Source: Dipetalonema caudispina (Eukaryota > Nematoda > Chromadorea > Rhabditida > Onchocercidae). From it: 33,697 nucleotides of DNA. Where the stretch lies: NCBI GenBank assembly GCA_013365325.1, contig JABVXV010000498.1, positions 1 through 33,697 on the forward strand. Reading direction: 5' to 3'. Made by a program: the position numbers and the translations under genes. Numbering within the stretch: position 1 is the stretch's first letter; each line of letters opens with the position of its first letter. The notes beneath the pieces are model-generated. The model was not told where the DNA came from and searched no databases. It saw only the letters and a list, made by a program, of their open reading frames with translations. Of this stretch, positions 12,164 through 24,447 are shown piece by piece.

Positions 12164-13793
12164 CTAAAAGTTATAGAGAAGGAAAGAAATGAACACAAAA
12201 TATATCATTTCTAATATAATGAAAAATTATTAAAATTTTCATGAAATAAGACTTTAATATTTTCCCGGTATATCCTTTAATGGTATTCTCCTGTCTTTTT
12301 TTCATTTCATACTAATCATTCCTCTTCTCTATCTTCCTATTTTAGAAGGTTATAATTTTACACCGATAAATTTAAAAATTGAAAGCGAAGCATAGTCAAA
12401 AAAATAAAAATTTATCTAATTATTCTTAAATTTCATACCATTTAATTACAATGATCAAAAAAAAAAAAACTATCTGACAATTATACTATTATTAAAGCAA
12501 AGATATTTTTCTTAACTTTTTTTGACAATTTTCGGAATTACGAAAAAATAAAACATGCATTATTGAATGGATAATATAGTTTTATCAGTTTTATGTTATC
12601 GATTAAACATCTAAAAACTGTTTTAAATTGTTAAAGAATAGAAAAAAATTTTGCTAAAAATTTGAAGGAAAATTTTCATTGAGCCAAAAATCATAATTTT
12701 TATTAAAATTTCAACGATTTAAATATGCGGAACATATCCTATGTAATAGGTGGGGTTAAACTTTATCCTTTTAATGCTAAAATTTCATTATTTTTTAAAA
12801 TTCAACTTTTTTCTTCCTTCTCTTTCTTGTTTTAAGCTTGAACTTCTATCTTTTATCATATTTCAAAAAAAATTTTTTTTTTTTTTGCATTCAAAAAATC
12901 AACGTTGAAACAACTTCTAACTTAAAAATATTTAAAAAAAAAAGTGATGCGCAAATCAAAAATTGTAATATGAATAGTTAAAACTTCCACAAATTCGAAT
13001 TAATCTAAAATTGTTGCATTTAAGCAAATGATTTGAAATCATTTTTGCAAAATTTCTGTCCGAACTGATGATTTTTCCTTTGTAATTTGCTGATTTTACA
13101 TTTACTTTTTTGAAAAAATTTTGCAAAAAAAAAACCTTTAAATATATGGAAAATGAATTTAGTTGTCTCGAATTAGCCATTGCATCTAATTTCAGCATCA
13201 ATGTTATATTCAGAAGTTGAATAATTAAAAAAAAAAAAACGTCTTTTTTCACTTTAAATTTTTTTAGATTTTAAAATGTTGGATAATTGCTTTAAAAAGT
13301 AGCAGTCATTCCAACATTTTCTCAAAAAATTGTAAAGAAATTGTTAACTTCCTTTTTTTTTTTTCTAAAGAAAAATTTAATTTAAGGTGATTTGGAGTTA
13401 TTTATTGCCGAATCTAATATGAAAGATATAGTTCCGGATGCGATTTGTATCATAATCACATATACTTTTCGCATTTTGCTTCACTCAAATAATTTATATC
13501 ATATCTGGTATTAGATTACAATCTGCACCAAAAATTTACCATATCCAGTTGTAGTTTTCTTTTTTTTTTTTTTTATTCTAAAATTTGCTGATTTATGAAA
13601 AATCAAGGTTTGGAATGATCTTGAAAATTGTAGTTACTTAACTAAAAGTATAAATTTTAAAAAAAGTAAAAACTGGGAAAAATTCAACTAGTTGAAAGGC
13701 AGAAATTTGCAATAGAAATGGTACCTCTTTCTTTTTCCTCACTCAATTTAAAATAAAATTAGCCTTATTTAGACTGTTCATTTATTGCTACCG

Positions 13794-13826
13794 ATCCTGA
13801 ATTTAAATTTGCATTTATTTCAGGAT
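13794..13826. repeat. Inverted repeat, 8-bp arms
   Basis: ATCCTGAA at 13794-13801 is the reverse complement of TTCAGGAT at 13819-13826, with a 17-bp AT-rich spacer. Function unknown. Confidence 0.6.
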
Positions 13827-14411
13827 AGCTGTTGCATGGTTAACCTTATTTTCATCAAATCATTCAATTTTTTTGTTTATCAAGTCTTTCATAAATGTAC
13901 GACACAAATTGTTCATTGCTATTTCTAACAAATGCTAGGAATTATCAAACTTCTTTAATAAAGACTTAAATATTTCACAAGTATGGATGAAAGGATAAAA
14001 TAAATTTAAAAATTATGTTGGATAGAAATTTTCACGGTAAGAGTTTTGAGTATTAGAGGAATTGCCATATTGACAAAATATCATTAATTAAATGAACTTC
14101 AACAATGAATTGTGCATTTCACAAATGATTTTAATTCGTAAAAAATAGAGAGAAAAAAAGAGGAATGAATCATCCTAATTATGTCAAATATTTCATGCAA
14201 AATTAGTCAAGTTGTAACAGTATTTTTGAAATTTTTGAAGAAAGGAAGCAACGGAATATTTAGGCAGACATGAAAAAAATAAATCGTAAAATATCGAAAA
14301 TGAAAACAACTTGTGAATATCATTAGAATGCAAGAATATTACCAAATGATTAACAACTGTTTAAAAATTAATGCTTTAACAACTTTGAAATGTTTTGGTA
14401 ATATTGGCATA

Positions 14412-14436
14412 ATAATTCCTTATTTCAAGGAATTAT
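14412..14436. repeat. Perfect hairpin, 10-bp stem
   Basis: ATAATTCCTT at 14412-14421 and AAGGAATTAT at 14427-14436 are exact reverse complements around a five-base loop (ATTTC). AT-rich; function unknown. Confidence 0.7.
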
Positions 14437-17400
14437 CATAAAGCTATCAAAGCGGAAATATTCTTGGATAATTTTAATGAATCCAATAATTGCCATCTTC
14501 AAGAATTTCATAAACTAGAAATACAAAAATCCAAATATGATACATAATTAATTGTTACAACCAATTAAAAAGTCTATTTTTTTCGGCTGAATAAATTTGT
14601 CCCAAAATTATGCTCTATCAGCAAAACAGAAAGACTTTGTAGTTTTTCCTGCAAAATTATTCGCACTACTTTGCTAATTAACAAGTACCAATAATGATTC
14701 GGAATAAACTTACATAGATTGAAAGCAAAAAAAGCTTCTTGTTTTTATTTGATCAATTTCAATTTTGCAAACTTTCTGAATTGATTCTGTTCCAATTTTC
14801 TGAAATATCTGTAGTAATTACGACATTGCAATAATATAAAGTATTTATAATATCAATATTCTGGTTCACATTTAAACATCAATCACCGAATTTTTATTGG
14901 CAAGCATGAATCAAACATTAATTCAAAAACAACGTTTATGCTAGAAAAATTAATGATATTGGAGATATTAAAAACTTATTTGAAATTTAAGAATTGAACA
15001 ATTTTGTTATTCGAACTAACTTTCTCAAAGATATATATATATATATCAAAATAATTAAGAATAAAGTAATTGGCAAGATGATCAAAAAAAAAAAAAAAAA
15101 GGGAAAAAAAAAGGAATTCTACAACACTTTATGGTGTGAATTGTTTTATTTCGTAAACAAACGATGGAAAGAATAACAACGAAAAAATAATCTAATTTTT
15201 TGCAAATTTTTGAATTTTTTTTTTTTCTGCAAATTAAATATTAACCATTAGGGAGAGAAGGAGAAAGAAAGAAAATTAAATAAAACTTTTAACCCAACTC
15301 TCTTCGGTGAAATACTATTCTTTAATTATCCTTTTTTTCGCTCTTTTTTTTTTGACGAAAATGGTATAAAGCATACTGCAATGTTAATTAGGATATGATA
15401 GGTTAGAGAATTATCAAATTGATTTTCAAAATCTGATAAGATATTAATAAATTTTGAAATTGTAAAATTATACTAGTTTACTTTTTTTTTTTTCATCTAA
15501 TGTAGATTTTGACAATTTCGAACTTTTCATTATCCATTTCTTCTTTTATGTTGGAATATCTTTTTTTTTTTAATGCTTAAAATTTCAAATAATATGAACA
15601 GCAACATACTGACTGACTGTTTATAGTCTAATTCTATTAATTATTTGGATAAAATTTAACTTAATTATGATATTTGCTCCCATTAATTGATAAGTTAATA
15701 ACAATGTAATAACTAAAATTTGCAAATATTCTTCGAAAAACAAATAATTTTGAGATATTTCAGGAATAAATTCAATGGTTGAAATTCTTATCAATAATGA
15801 TTCAATCAGAAGTTATGATGCAATTGAACAGAGAAACAATGCTATCGATTGGATTAATTAACTGGAAATGAGAGCAAGTAAAAAGATTTACAAAATATTG
15901 GATTTATAATTCCATACTGATTAAATGACAGATGATAACTTTATTTTTCTTTGTTTTATTTTAATATATTAAAATACATGACAATTTGTTCGAATAAACG
16001 AATTACATTATTTGGAAACCATTTAGTTGAATGTTAAATAATCATCTAAGCATAAATATTGAAAAAACTATTTTGCAAGGAATTTATTTTTCTAATCCAA
16101 TTAGAAAATACATTTATTATAACTAACATTGTGCAAAAATTAACAAAAATAATAAAAAAATTTATTGAAATAATCTGTAAATTTACTAAATTCGTTTAAA
16201 ACAAATGAAAAAAAAAAAAATAATTTGTCAACTAAATTTTTTTCCTTTCTCTCTTCGTGCTTCTTTTTTTTTAAATAAAATTTATATTACTTTCATTTTA
16301 CGATAAAAAGTTCAATTGCTGCAAAATTTGTGCTACAATAAAAACAAAATTTTTGTTATGATGTCATTTTTAATGTAACCACTAATTGGTCAATTTTTCT
16401 CTTAAAAAAATGTCAAACTTAAATTATTCGGAAAATATTTTAAATTATACTTAAACAAAAGTTTTCCTATTGAATTGACGCAGAATGAAACGAGACATCG
16501 GCAAGAAAATAAAACTAAAACAATTTGATAATCAATCCTAAATTTTTTGCTTGCATATCTCCTCATCACCAACATCATCAACAACATCATTATCGTCGCT
16601 GTAAACAAATATTTGAAAGGATCAAATTTTTCAGATTTTCTCTAGCAAACTGATATCAAATTGCTAAAAATTTTGTGAAGGTAGAAAAGTTATTATTTCC
16701 GGTTCAAAAAAAAAAAAAGAAAAAATTGTGGAAAACTATACTTGCTTTCCACTTCTTTTTTTCTCCCATTTCTTTCAAGAAAAAGTGAAGTTCCCAAATT
16801 CAAGTTAAAATTGTAAAAAGTTCATTTTTTAGAAAGGAAAAAATTAAGAACAAAAAAGAATGATTCAATGACTAAATCACATTGAATGAATAATACCATA
16901 ATATGATTATTTGATACCTTAAGCACTTAAATAGTGCACATTTTAATGCATAAATTTATTGAAAATCTGTAAAATTCAATGTCAGTTGAACAAAAAAAAG
17001 TCAGAATTGGACAAAAATTTCAATATATTTGAATTTACGTTTACATATTATCACATTTTAACATATATTAATTTATATATTGCCACATTTTTTTTATGAA
17101 AAATGTCCAATTGTTAATTTGATAGTATATTATTACAATTTGCCAACATACTTTTAAAAAGAAGAAAGAAAAGCGAAAATTTGGAAAAAAAAGTGAAGTT
17201 AGCTTTATTTTTCTAAAATGGTATTTTCAAAATTTTTAATTTTTCCTAATTCAACAAATTGTATAGAATAGGATTCGGTGGAGTTCTTTGTATTCAAGCT
17301 TTAGTGAAGCTGATACGATTTTTATCATTCTGAATCAGCGAAAATTCTAAATTACCAAATTTTGACAGCGATATCTTATCAATCTACTTATATTTAGTTG

Positions 17401-18231
17401 TTGTTTCATTTAATGATTACTGAACATTCTTGTTATTGTAGTGGCTATTAGTATAAGGACAATTGACAATAAAATCAAACAACAACCCGAAATGGACAAT
17501 ACTTAAATCAAATAAACTTTGAAAAAAAATTTTTTTTTTTAGCTAACAACCTATTTTTTTTTTAGCTAACAATCTTTCTATTAAACATTTATCTTTTCAT
17601 TGACATTTGCAAAATTGAAAGAAAATTACTGGTCAAGAATAATGCGTTACATACATTTTTGACATCAGCTGATTTTCTTAAGATAATTTACAGGAATTTA
17701 AATGTTTGAATTTGCAAAATTTAGTTGAATTTGATTTAGTATAACTTATTGCAGTTCACTAGTGAATATTAACTTATTTCATTTGGACACAATTTAATTT
17801 AGTTGAATTTAAATTACGACTTGTTTTGTCTCAGTTTAGTTTAGGTTTGATTTTGGTTTTGTTGAGTCTAATTTAATTTAATTTCTATCGTGCGACAAAT
17901 GATTGTTGTTTGTGCATTTTATAATAGGAAAACAGTAGTTGATCAAATTTACAAGTAAAAATTGCTGATTTGAAACGGTAACCGATTAATGGTAAAAGGA
18001 ACCAAGCTTCATAGCTCTTTTGCAAACATCAAACCAAATCTATAAGACTTACAGTCAACAAATAAAATAAAATTTACTGTCACCAATTCATTTAAGCATT
18101 TTAGAAGACTATTTTATGAAAATTTACTACTAACAACGTTTTTTTTTTTTTTTTTTTTTTTGTTGAATTTATCAAATTTTCAGTTCTTAATTTTTCAAAC
18201 TGAACTGGAAAGCCTAATAGATCTTGCAAAG

Positions 18232-18510
18232 ATTGCAAAGAACAGAAAAGGTACTGTATCCGAGAAATTTTACCTAAATTTAATCTTAAGAAAGACGGAT
18301 TGTATCTTACTGTAAAAACCAACATACGGATACTGTATAAAATACCATTTGACGTTGTTGCGTGTGAAAAATGTGGATAGAAATGTACGCAACCGAAATT
18401 ATATTATTGAAGATAGTAATTGCTTTAAATTTGGATGTGCGACAAAACAATTGTTATCATCTAGTCTATATGTTAAATTATTTGAGATATATTGGTAAGT
18501 TCTTTGCAAT
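18232..18510. repeat. Possible degenerate inverted-repeat element
   Basis: ATTGCAAAGAAC at 18232-18243 is the exact reverse complement of GTTCTTTGCAAT at 18499-18510. Between them are GTTGCGT/ACGCAAC arms (18357-18363 and 18387-18393), plus CTGTATCCG near 18254 mirrored by CGGATACTG near 18327. This could be a small decayed palindromic element. No coding sequence or target-site duplication is apparent. Confidence 0.35.
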
Positions 18511-19485
18511 GTTCCCTTTCGAATATCAAATTGTATCCTGAAAGACGGAATTATCAATATTTGTTATACCTCGGTGAAAGATACCGCTTAATAGATTCAT
18601 ACAAAAATTGAATTACAGATATCAACGGAGATATTATTTTCATTAATTCTTTTTTTTTTTTCATTTAATCAAGATTTATTTTCCTCACTTTATTGTTTAT
18701 GTATACAATAGTTAGGCATCATCTTGAAATGTAAGTAAGGAATTAATTGATCAGCTAAATAAAGAATTAATAGAAAGCAATATTTAACAAATAAAGAATT
18801 AAAATCTTTTTTTTTAAAATTTTGAAATTTTAGATGCTAGAATTTATCGAATTTTATGATTTTATCCAATACGGGATTTTTTTTTTCTCACGAATTGTTT
18901 AATCATGTTAAATATTGCTCCAACTCTTTAAAGTTTAAGGTTCAAAAGATTTTTGAATTTCATCTTCCTCTTAAGTGATACTTTAATGATTCATGTAATT
19001 TTTGTGAAAATTTCACTCAAATATTTCAAATACGATTAGAAATTATCGAAGACTTCGAATAAGCCGGAAAAAATAATACCATGATATACTGATCAAATCA
19101 GGCAGTTAAAATAGTTTTATTTCCAAATTAAACAATCATTTATCAATTCATAAATAGAATTAAATAAAATAGCGTACACAACCACAACTGGTATTAGCTT
19201 GTTTGGGAAGAAGGGGGGAAAAAGCTTAATCCCGAAAATTTAATTCCTTGAAACTATTCTAGTCTATTTCTAAAAGTCTTAATTCTTTCAATTATCAAAA
19301 AACAAAAAAAGAAAAAAAACAAAAAAATCATTGTTTCAAAAACATTCAGCTAATTTAGATCATTGATCTATTTGCATCATTACAAACAATATGATGACAT
19401 CAATCTGCATGTTCGATATGATTAAAAAGAAAATGTCATATAGGTAATACTCTTTTGAAATTTGAAATTCATTCATATGAAAGAT

Positions 19486-19525
19486 GAAGAGAAGGAGAAG
19501 AAGAAGAAGAAGAAGAAGAAGAAGG
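19486..19525. repeat. (GAA)n microsatellite
   Basis: A GAA/AAG trinucleotide array of about 40 bp with early GAGAAGGAG interruptions. Confidence 0.93.
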
Positions 19526-22500
19526 ATGTTTTATAGCAATTGAAATAGTTTCATTGATATGATGATGATGGTAAAAGATCAAGTAGTCAGAGTCTGTCAT
19601 TACAATCGGTGTATATCGGATTGATGCCAATGCCTTCTTCACTTTGTCCTTGTTAAATGTTCATCTCATATGTTGTTTGCATATTTAAAATATCTATTTA
19701 ATATGTATTTATTATATTAAATTGTATACAATAATAAGCGAGCGATACTTCTATCATTAAGAATGATAATGAAATAATATCGCAATAGTTATTATATTAT
19801 ATTTTTCCGCCATTCAGAACTACAATTTAATAAATACATATCAAATAAATATTTTAAGTATTCGATTTTTTTTTTTAAACTTTTTTCATTTTTAAACTTT
19901 TCAAATGTTTAATTTTAATACAAAAAGTTTGTCTTAATTATGATTAAGTAATTAATTAGCGATAATGTAAGCAATTGAAATGAAATAAGAAGATAATATT
20001 TAGTTCCAAAATTACAATTATTCTTCTTTACAAGAGAATAAAGATTAGTTAAATTGTAGTCAATTTGATAATTTGAATTTCATTTTAGCTCAAGAAATTA
20101 CAAGATATGTTAAGAAATTTTGCTAAATGACGAATTTATATGATAATAGCAATCGTTTATTGCTTCAAAGCAACATTTTATCATGCAAGTTATCAGTCAA
20201 CTGTTTAAATATCAGTTAAGATTTCAAATTTATAAACTATTCTATGTGTAAGCAGTTGTAAATTTATAATATTCCACAATTATCATTGTCTTTTCTAACT
20301 AACTGTCAATCTTTTATCATTGTTTATCATTAATAAGACGAAATGTGGGATTTGAGCAGCTTAACCGAATATTTTAGATATGTTGGAGTAGATACAGGGA
20401 ATTTGAAAAGTATGACTGCTTGGATCATTGTTTATGATTTAAAAATTGATCAGATATTTTTCATTTCAACAAATGGATGATGGAAATTCAAAAGAAAAGA
20501 ATGAAAAAGAATGGAGCATTAAATTTTGCATGATGAATAACTTTAACAATTCATTGGTTGATTCCTAAATGTAAAAATATTACTTAAAAATCAAACATCC
20601 CTCTCGTTTATCCGTCTTATCACAATTATTATCTTTGCTGTTATCTGTATCAGCAATTTCAATCATATATCCATTAATATTCATAAAAGCCTTTATATTG
20701 TTACATCATGTTATTACTATCATTTGTTTGATCCATGGATGTTTCAAATCGAACAAATTTTTTACTCCATTCTGTTGTCATTCCAGTATTTCAGTAATTT
20801 TTAATGATACTTTAACACTTTTAGTTCCAATGCTGTTAACATCATTATCAGTAAAATACCTAAATGAATTATCGCAATATCAACTTCATCATTCTTTCTT
20901 CCTAAAATTGCTAATTGTTTAATTACAGATCTTAATACCTTATCATCTTTGCATACTTTTTTGCTAAACCATTCCTTATCTTTTCAATTACAATTATCAG
21001 CAATATTTTCTTCCTATTACTATTGCTATTATCTTTATCACCCTTATCATTGCTAGATAAAAGAATTTCATCATTGCAGTGAATTTCATAATTACTGTTG
21101 CATTATACATAAAAGCTAAAAGAGGATTTACTTAGTCGAATTTTGTTGAATTATTATTACATAAGGATATGAGTGTAATTATTATCGGCCTTATCCCTTT
21201 GCTTTCCGTTTTTATCGGAATCACTCTTTTCTTCTTTTTTTAGCTCCTTCTGATAATGACATATTGCTTAATTCCATACTGATAGTTATCGAAGATAATT
21301 TCCGGTTTTTCGTACCATAAATTCTAATTTTCCAAATTATTACTGTTATATTTACTCATGTATTGTTTGTTCTCTTATTTACTCATTTGACGATATCTTG
21401 TTACCTGCATACAATAAAAAGTAAACATTTGAAAATGAGGGAATAATTTGTGAATCATTCCAGTTGCTGTCTTTCTCTTCTTCTTCCATTCATTAATCCT
21501 TTGAATTTAAATTTGTAATTATTTTCAAAATATTTGTTTAAAATTTTTTTTTTCGTAAACTCATCTTTTTTTTTTTTTCTTTAGTAAACTTAACCTAAAA
21601 AACTAAATGTCATAAATGATAGCTTTATGATTATATGAAAGCTTTTAAATCTATATTTGTAAAACTAAAGAAAAGTTTAACATCTAAAAATATCAATTTT
21701 ACATATCTAAATTATGGAAAGATCAAAAGAATGTTACAGATAAATATTCTATGGATTCTCGGATTGACAAGCGAAATATTATCCATCTGAAGAAGATTTA
21801 CCCTCTCACTTTCTCTCTCTTCCTTCTTCCTTCTCTCTTCCTCAATCATTCATTCCAATTATTATTTGTCTCTTAATTTATTCATTGTTTATAAAGTGTA
21901 ATCATCATCATTTTTTCTTTAAAAAAAAAATGGAAATTTAATTTTAATTTTAATACGATACGTTTCATTGTTTTAATTTTATATTGTGCATAATAAGCTA
22001 AATGATTTAATAATATCAAATTTTCCAAACTTTTAGCTGTATTATCTTATTATTTAAATACTTGAAAAATTTCTCTTCTCTAACGAATACTTTTTTTTTT
22101 TTTTTTTTCCTCGTCCCATATATCGGTTTCTTAGCAACTATAAATTAAATCACATTACATCCATAAAAGTATTATTGTTTTATTTTTATTATCGCTTATC
22201 AAATAAACAACAACGTTTAAATTGATATTTATGTACATTTTTTGTATGATAATCAAATATGTATGACAATTTTCTTTTCTTTTTTCATTTTTTTTCAAAA
22301 AAAAAAAATTTCATATTTTATTTCATTCTTCCGTCAAATAATTCCACCATTCATATTGGATGGTAATTTTTTTTTTTTGGATGCTGCTTTGGTTAGATAT
22401 TTTGCTGCCATTAAATGATTTAGTACATGAACAAAAGGAAGATTTCCATCGTTGAAAAAGCTACAACTACTCCCCTTTTCGTAGCGTGGTACAAACCGGA

Positions 22501-22762
22501 ACCGAACATTTTTTTTTTTTCTTTTTTTTTTTTTTGGTTGATACCCCCGGTTGGGTCAGTTCACTTTTCTTTCTTCTTCTCCTCAATTTTTTTTCCACTT
22601 TTTCTGCTTCTTCATATCTTCATGACATTGAATAATATATTTTCTTTTAGTTTCCAGTTATGTAAATGATAGCAAAATTCTTCCATTTAAGGAGTAACTT
22701 CTACAAAGATCATTTGGAAAGATTAAAATTGACATATGAAATAAATGATAGGAGAGCGAGGA

Positions 22763-22784
22763 AGAGAGAGAGAGAGAGAGAGAG
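22763..22784. repeat. (AG)n microsatellite
   Basis: Eleven AG units in a purine-rich stretch. Confidence 0.93.
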
Positions 22785-23644
22785 GGAGTGAAATGGACAA
22801 CATTTACATTAATTTTTGCAATAGCATTTCTGTCATCTCATTATCGTAAGATTGGGTAGAAGCCTACAAGTCGGAAGGGGACATGAAAAAATAGCCAGTC
22901 CTATTTTATGTCAAGCATAAAACCTTTATTATGAACTTTATGATATATGAATCGTTTTACCAAATTTAGGAATGAATGATAAAGATTTATATACCTAATA
23001 AAAAGATTAAGGCTTATTTTTAATGCTATCAAGCCTAAAATAATAATAGTGATAAGTGAATGACAATGAAATGTTACATCTTGGCTTACTTATTTGCTTT
23101 TATAGCTTTAAAAATTGTGCCAAGTATTTATTTCTTTTTCAGTTTTATACTACTTGAACAACTTTATTTGAGTAGTGATGGATGAAATGATGAAATTTTC
23201 AAATATTGCTTCTAATCAATGTAATGGAAAAAAATAAATTTAATATCAAAATTATGTCTATTTAGTTTTATTTTTTATTTTGATCAAATTAACAAAAAAA
23301 AAAAAAAAAAAGGAAAGCTTTATAATTAAGGTCATAACTTTTCCATGAAAATTGTGCCTGATCTTAAATTAACCTTTTTTTTTTGTATTTGGAAGTAACA
23401 TTCCAATTTTCAAAGAGAGGAAAGAAAAAGGAAATTAATTAGCGAAATTTTTAAAGAATGAAAAATTTGAACAGACAAATAGGTTATATTGTAGATGAGC
23501 AGAAATGTGACAAACTGTAAATGTTGTAAATGTATAATTTCCAATTTAAAGAAAAAAAAAAAAAAAAAAAAAAAATTAGAAACAAGGAAATGACGAGGTG
23601 AAAATGGCCATGAAGTATGAGGACATAGTGATAGAAATACTTCA

Positions 23645-23827
23645 ATGTTGTTGATTTGCTGCCGTAACCCAATTCGATCAACCTCATTTCCCTTCTCTTC
23701 ACTCCTACTTCATCCTCCATCCTATCAGGTCATTTTGCAAAGAATGCATGATGACTGGCTGATTCAATATGACTTTAATGTAATTACCATTGACAACCAA
23801 TTGAATGTGTTATCTTTATTACCTCAA
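23645..23827 (+). CDS. Candidate upstream exon of the prominin gene (weak)
   Basis: An ATG at 23645 opens 61 codons to a possible donor CAA|GTCAAAT at 23828. The exon would end in phase 0, which matches the phase of the first secure exon at 24448. A shorter form could start at the acceptor CCTATCAG (exon from 23730) or at the ATG of MHDDWLIQYDFN. Against it: the donor is poor beyond GT, the peptide start (MLLICCRNPIRS) is not a convincing signal peptide, and I see no clear prominin similarity. Open by chance remains likely. Confidence 0.22.
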
Positions 23828-23878
23828 GTCAAATAATAAGACATCATAGGTTATTCGCTAAGGTAGGTTAAATTGAAT

Positions 23879-23897
23879 ACACACACACATAAACACT

Positions 23898-23943
<46 letters not shown>

Positions 23944-23944
23944 T
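23879..23944. repeat. Compound (AC)n-(AT)n-(AC)n tract
   Basis: AC repeats, a short interruption (ATAAACACTC), then about 30 bp of AT repeats and 12 bp of AC repeats. Uninterrupted alternating purine-pyrimidine sequence runs from about 23899 to 23944, with a self-complementary AT centre. Confidence 0.95.
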
Positions 23945-24447
23945 CTTAATGCTTTCCTTTACTGCTATTCAATCCATCAAGCAAATTGTTTCTGAAAAAC
24001 AATTTTTTTTTTTTTTTTTTTTAATTTTGTAGGATATTCAGTAATTGCACTCATTTCATAAATCGTTTCATTTAAATTATTCGTGAATAATTCCTTAATC
24101 AATATCAAATTTTCCAATAATTACTTTTTTTTTTTTTTTTTTACACTTCATCATTCAGTTCTAATTTATCATTTTATTACTCCTAAAACATTTGCAATTT
24201 CGATATATTTACATGAAATGTATGCTAATTAGCATAAGTTACATCAATTTTGATATGTTTTAATTTTTTTTCCTCAAATTATTTGCTGACATAATTGAAT
24301 TCTAATCATATACTATTTTGTATTGAATGTGCGAGAAATTGGAGTAATTTCGACGATAAAAAAAAAAAAAAAAAAAATTTGTCATAATTTCTGTTCTGTT
24401 TTTCTTTTTCTTTTTTCAAATTTTTTCTCAATTATTTTTTCATTCAG

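Larger units (their letters stand above)
7811..16400. other. Gene-poor AT-rich DNA
   Basis: About 8.6 kb with no supported exon. Open frames here, such as those near 8918-9154, 9854-10136, 11488-11727 and 12956-13252, run largely through homopolymers, giving poly-Lys or poly-Phe, or show no recognisable sequence. Visible structure is limited to microsatellites, T runs of up to 29 bases and a few hairpins listed separately. Confidence 0.6.
16401..22400. other. Gene-poor AT-rich DNA with degenerate simple repeats
   Basis: No exon with recognisable homology is seen in about 6 kb. From about 20590 to 21080 the sequence is a degenerate series of TTA, ATC and ATT triplets, which keeps frames open on the plus strand (20635-20922) without resembling a protein. 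A GAA microsatellite and several inverted repeats are listed separately. Confidence 0.6.
22401..24447. other. Region upstream of the prominin exons
   Basis: This 2 kb should contain the promoter, 5'UTR and signal-peptide exon of the prominin gene. It holds a GC-richer patch at about 22480-22565, an AG microsatellite, the AC/AT tract at 23879-23944, poly-T runs near 24002-24022 and 24124-24142, and an A run at 24358-24377. One open exon-like stretch (23645-23827) is listed separately. Confidence 0.55.

Noticed and set aside
12956..13252. 98-codon minus-strand frame
   Set aside because: Partly carried by A/T runs, with no conserved motif. Kept out as probable chance.
18101..18325. 74-codon minus-strand frame ending in poly-Lys
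   Set aside because: Overlaps the inverted-repeat region and a poly-T run. No homology seen.
22427..22669. 80-codon plus-strand frame starting MNKRKISIVEK
   Set aside because: The first 28 residues look protein-like, but the frame then runs through Phe homopolymers. No signal peptide, and no donor that links to the prominin exons in phase.
23071..23154. Possible signal peptide MLHLGLLICFYS upstream of prominin
   Set aside because: The available GT sites end it in a phase that creates a stop when joined to 23730 or 24448.
23484..23720. 78-codon minus-strand frame
   Set aside because: Poly-Phe from an A run, antisense to the weak upstream exon; no domain.
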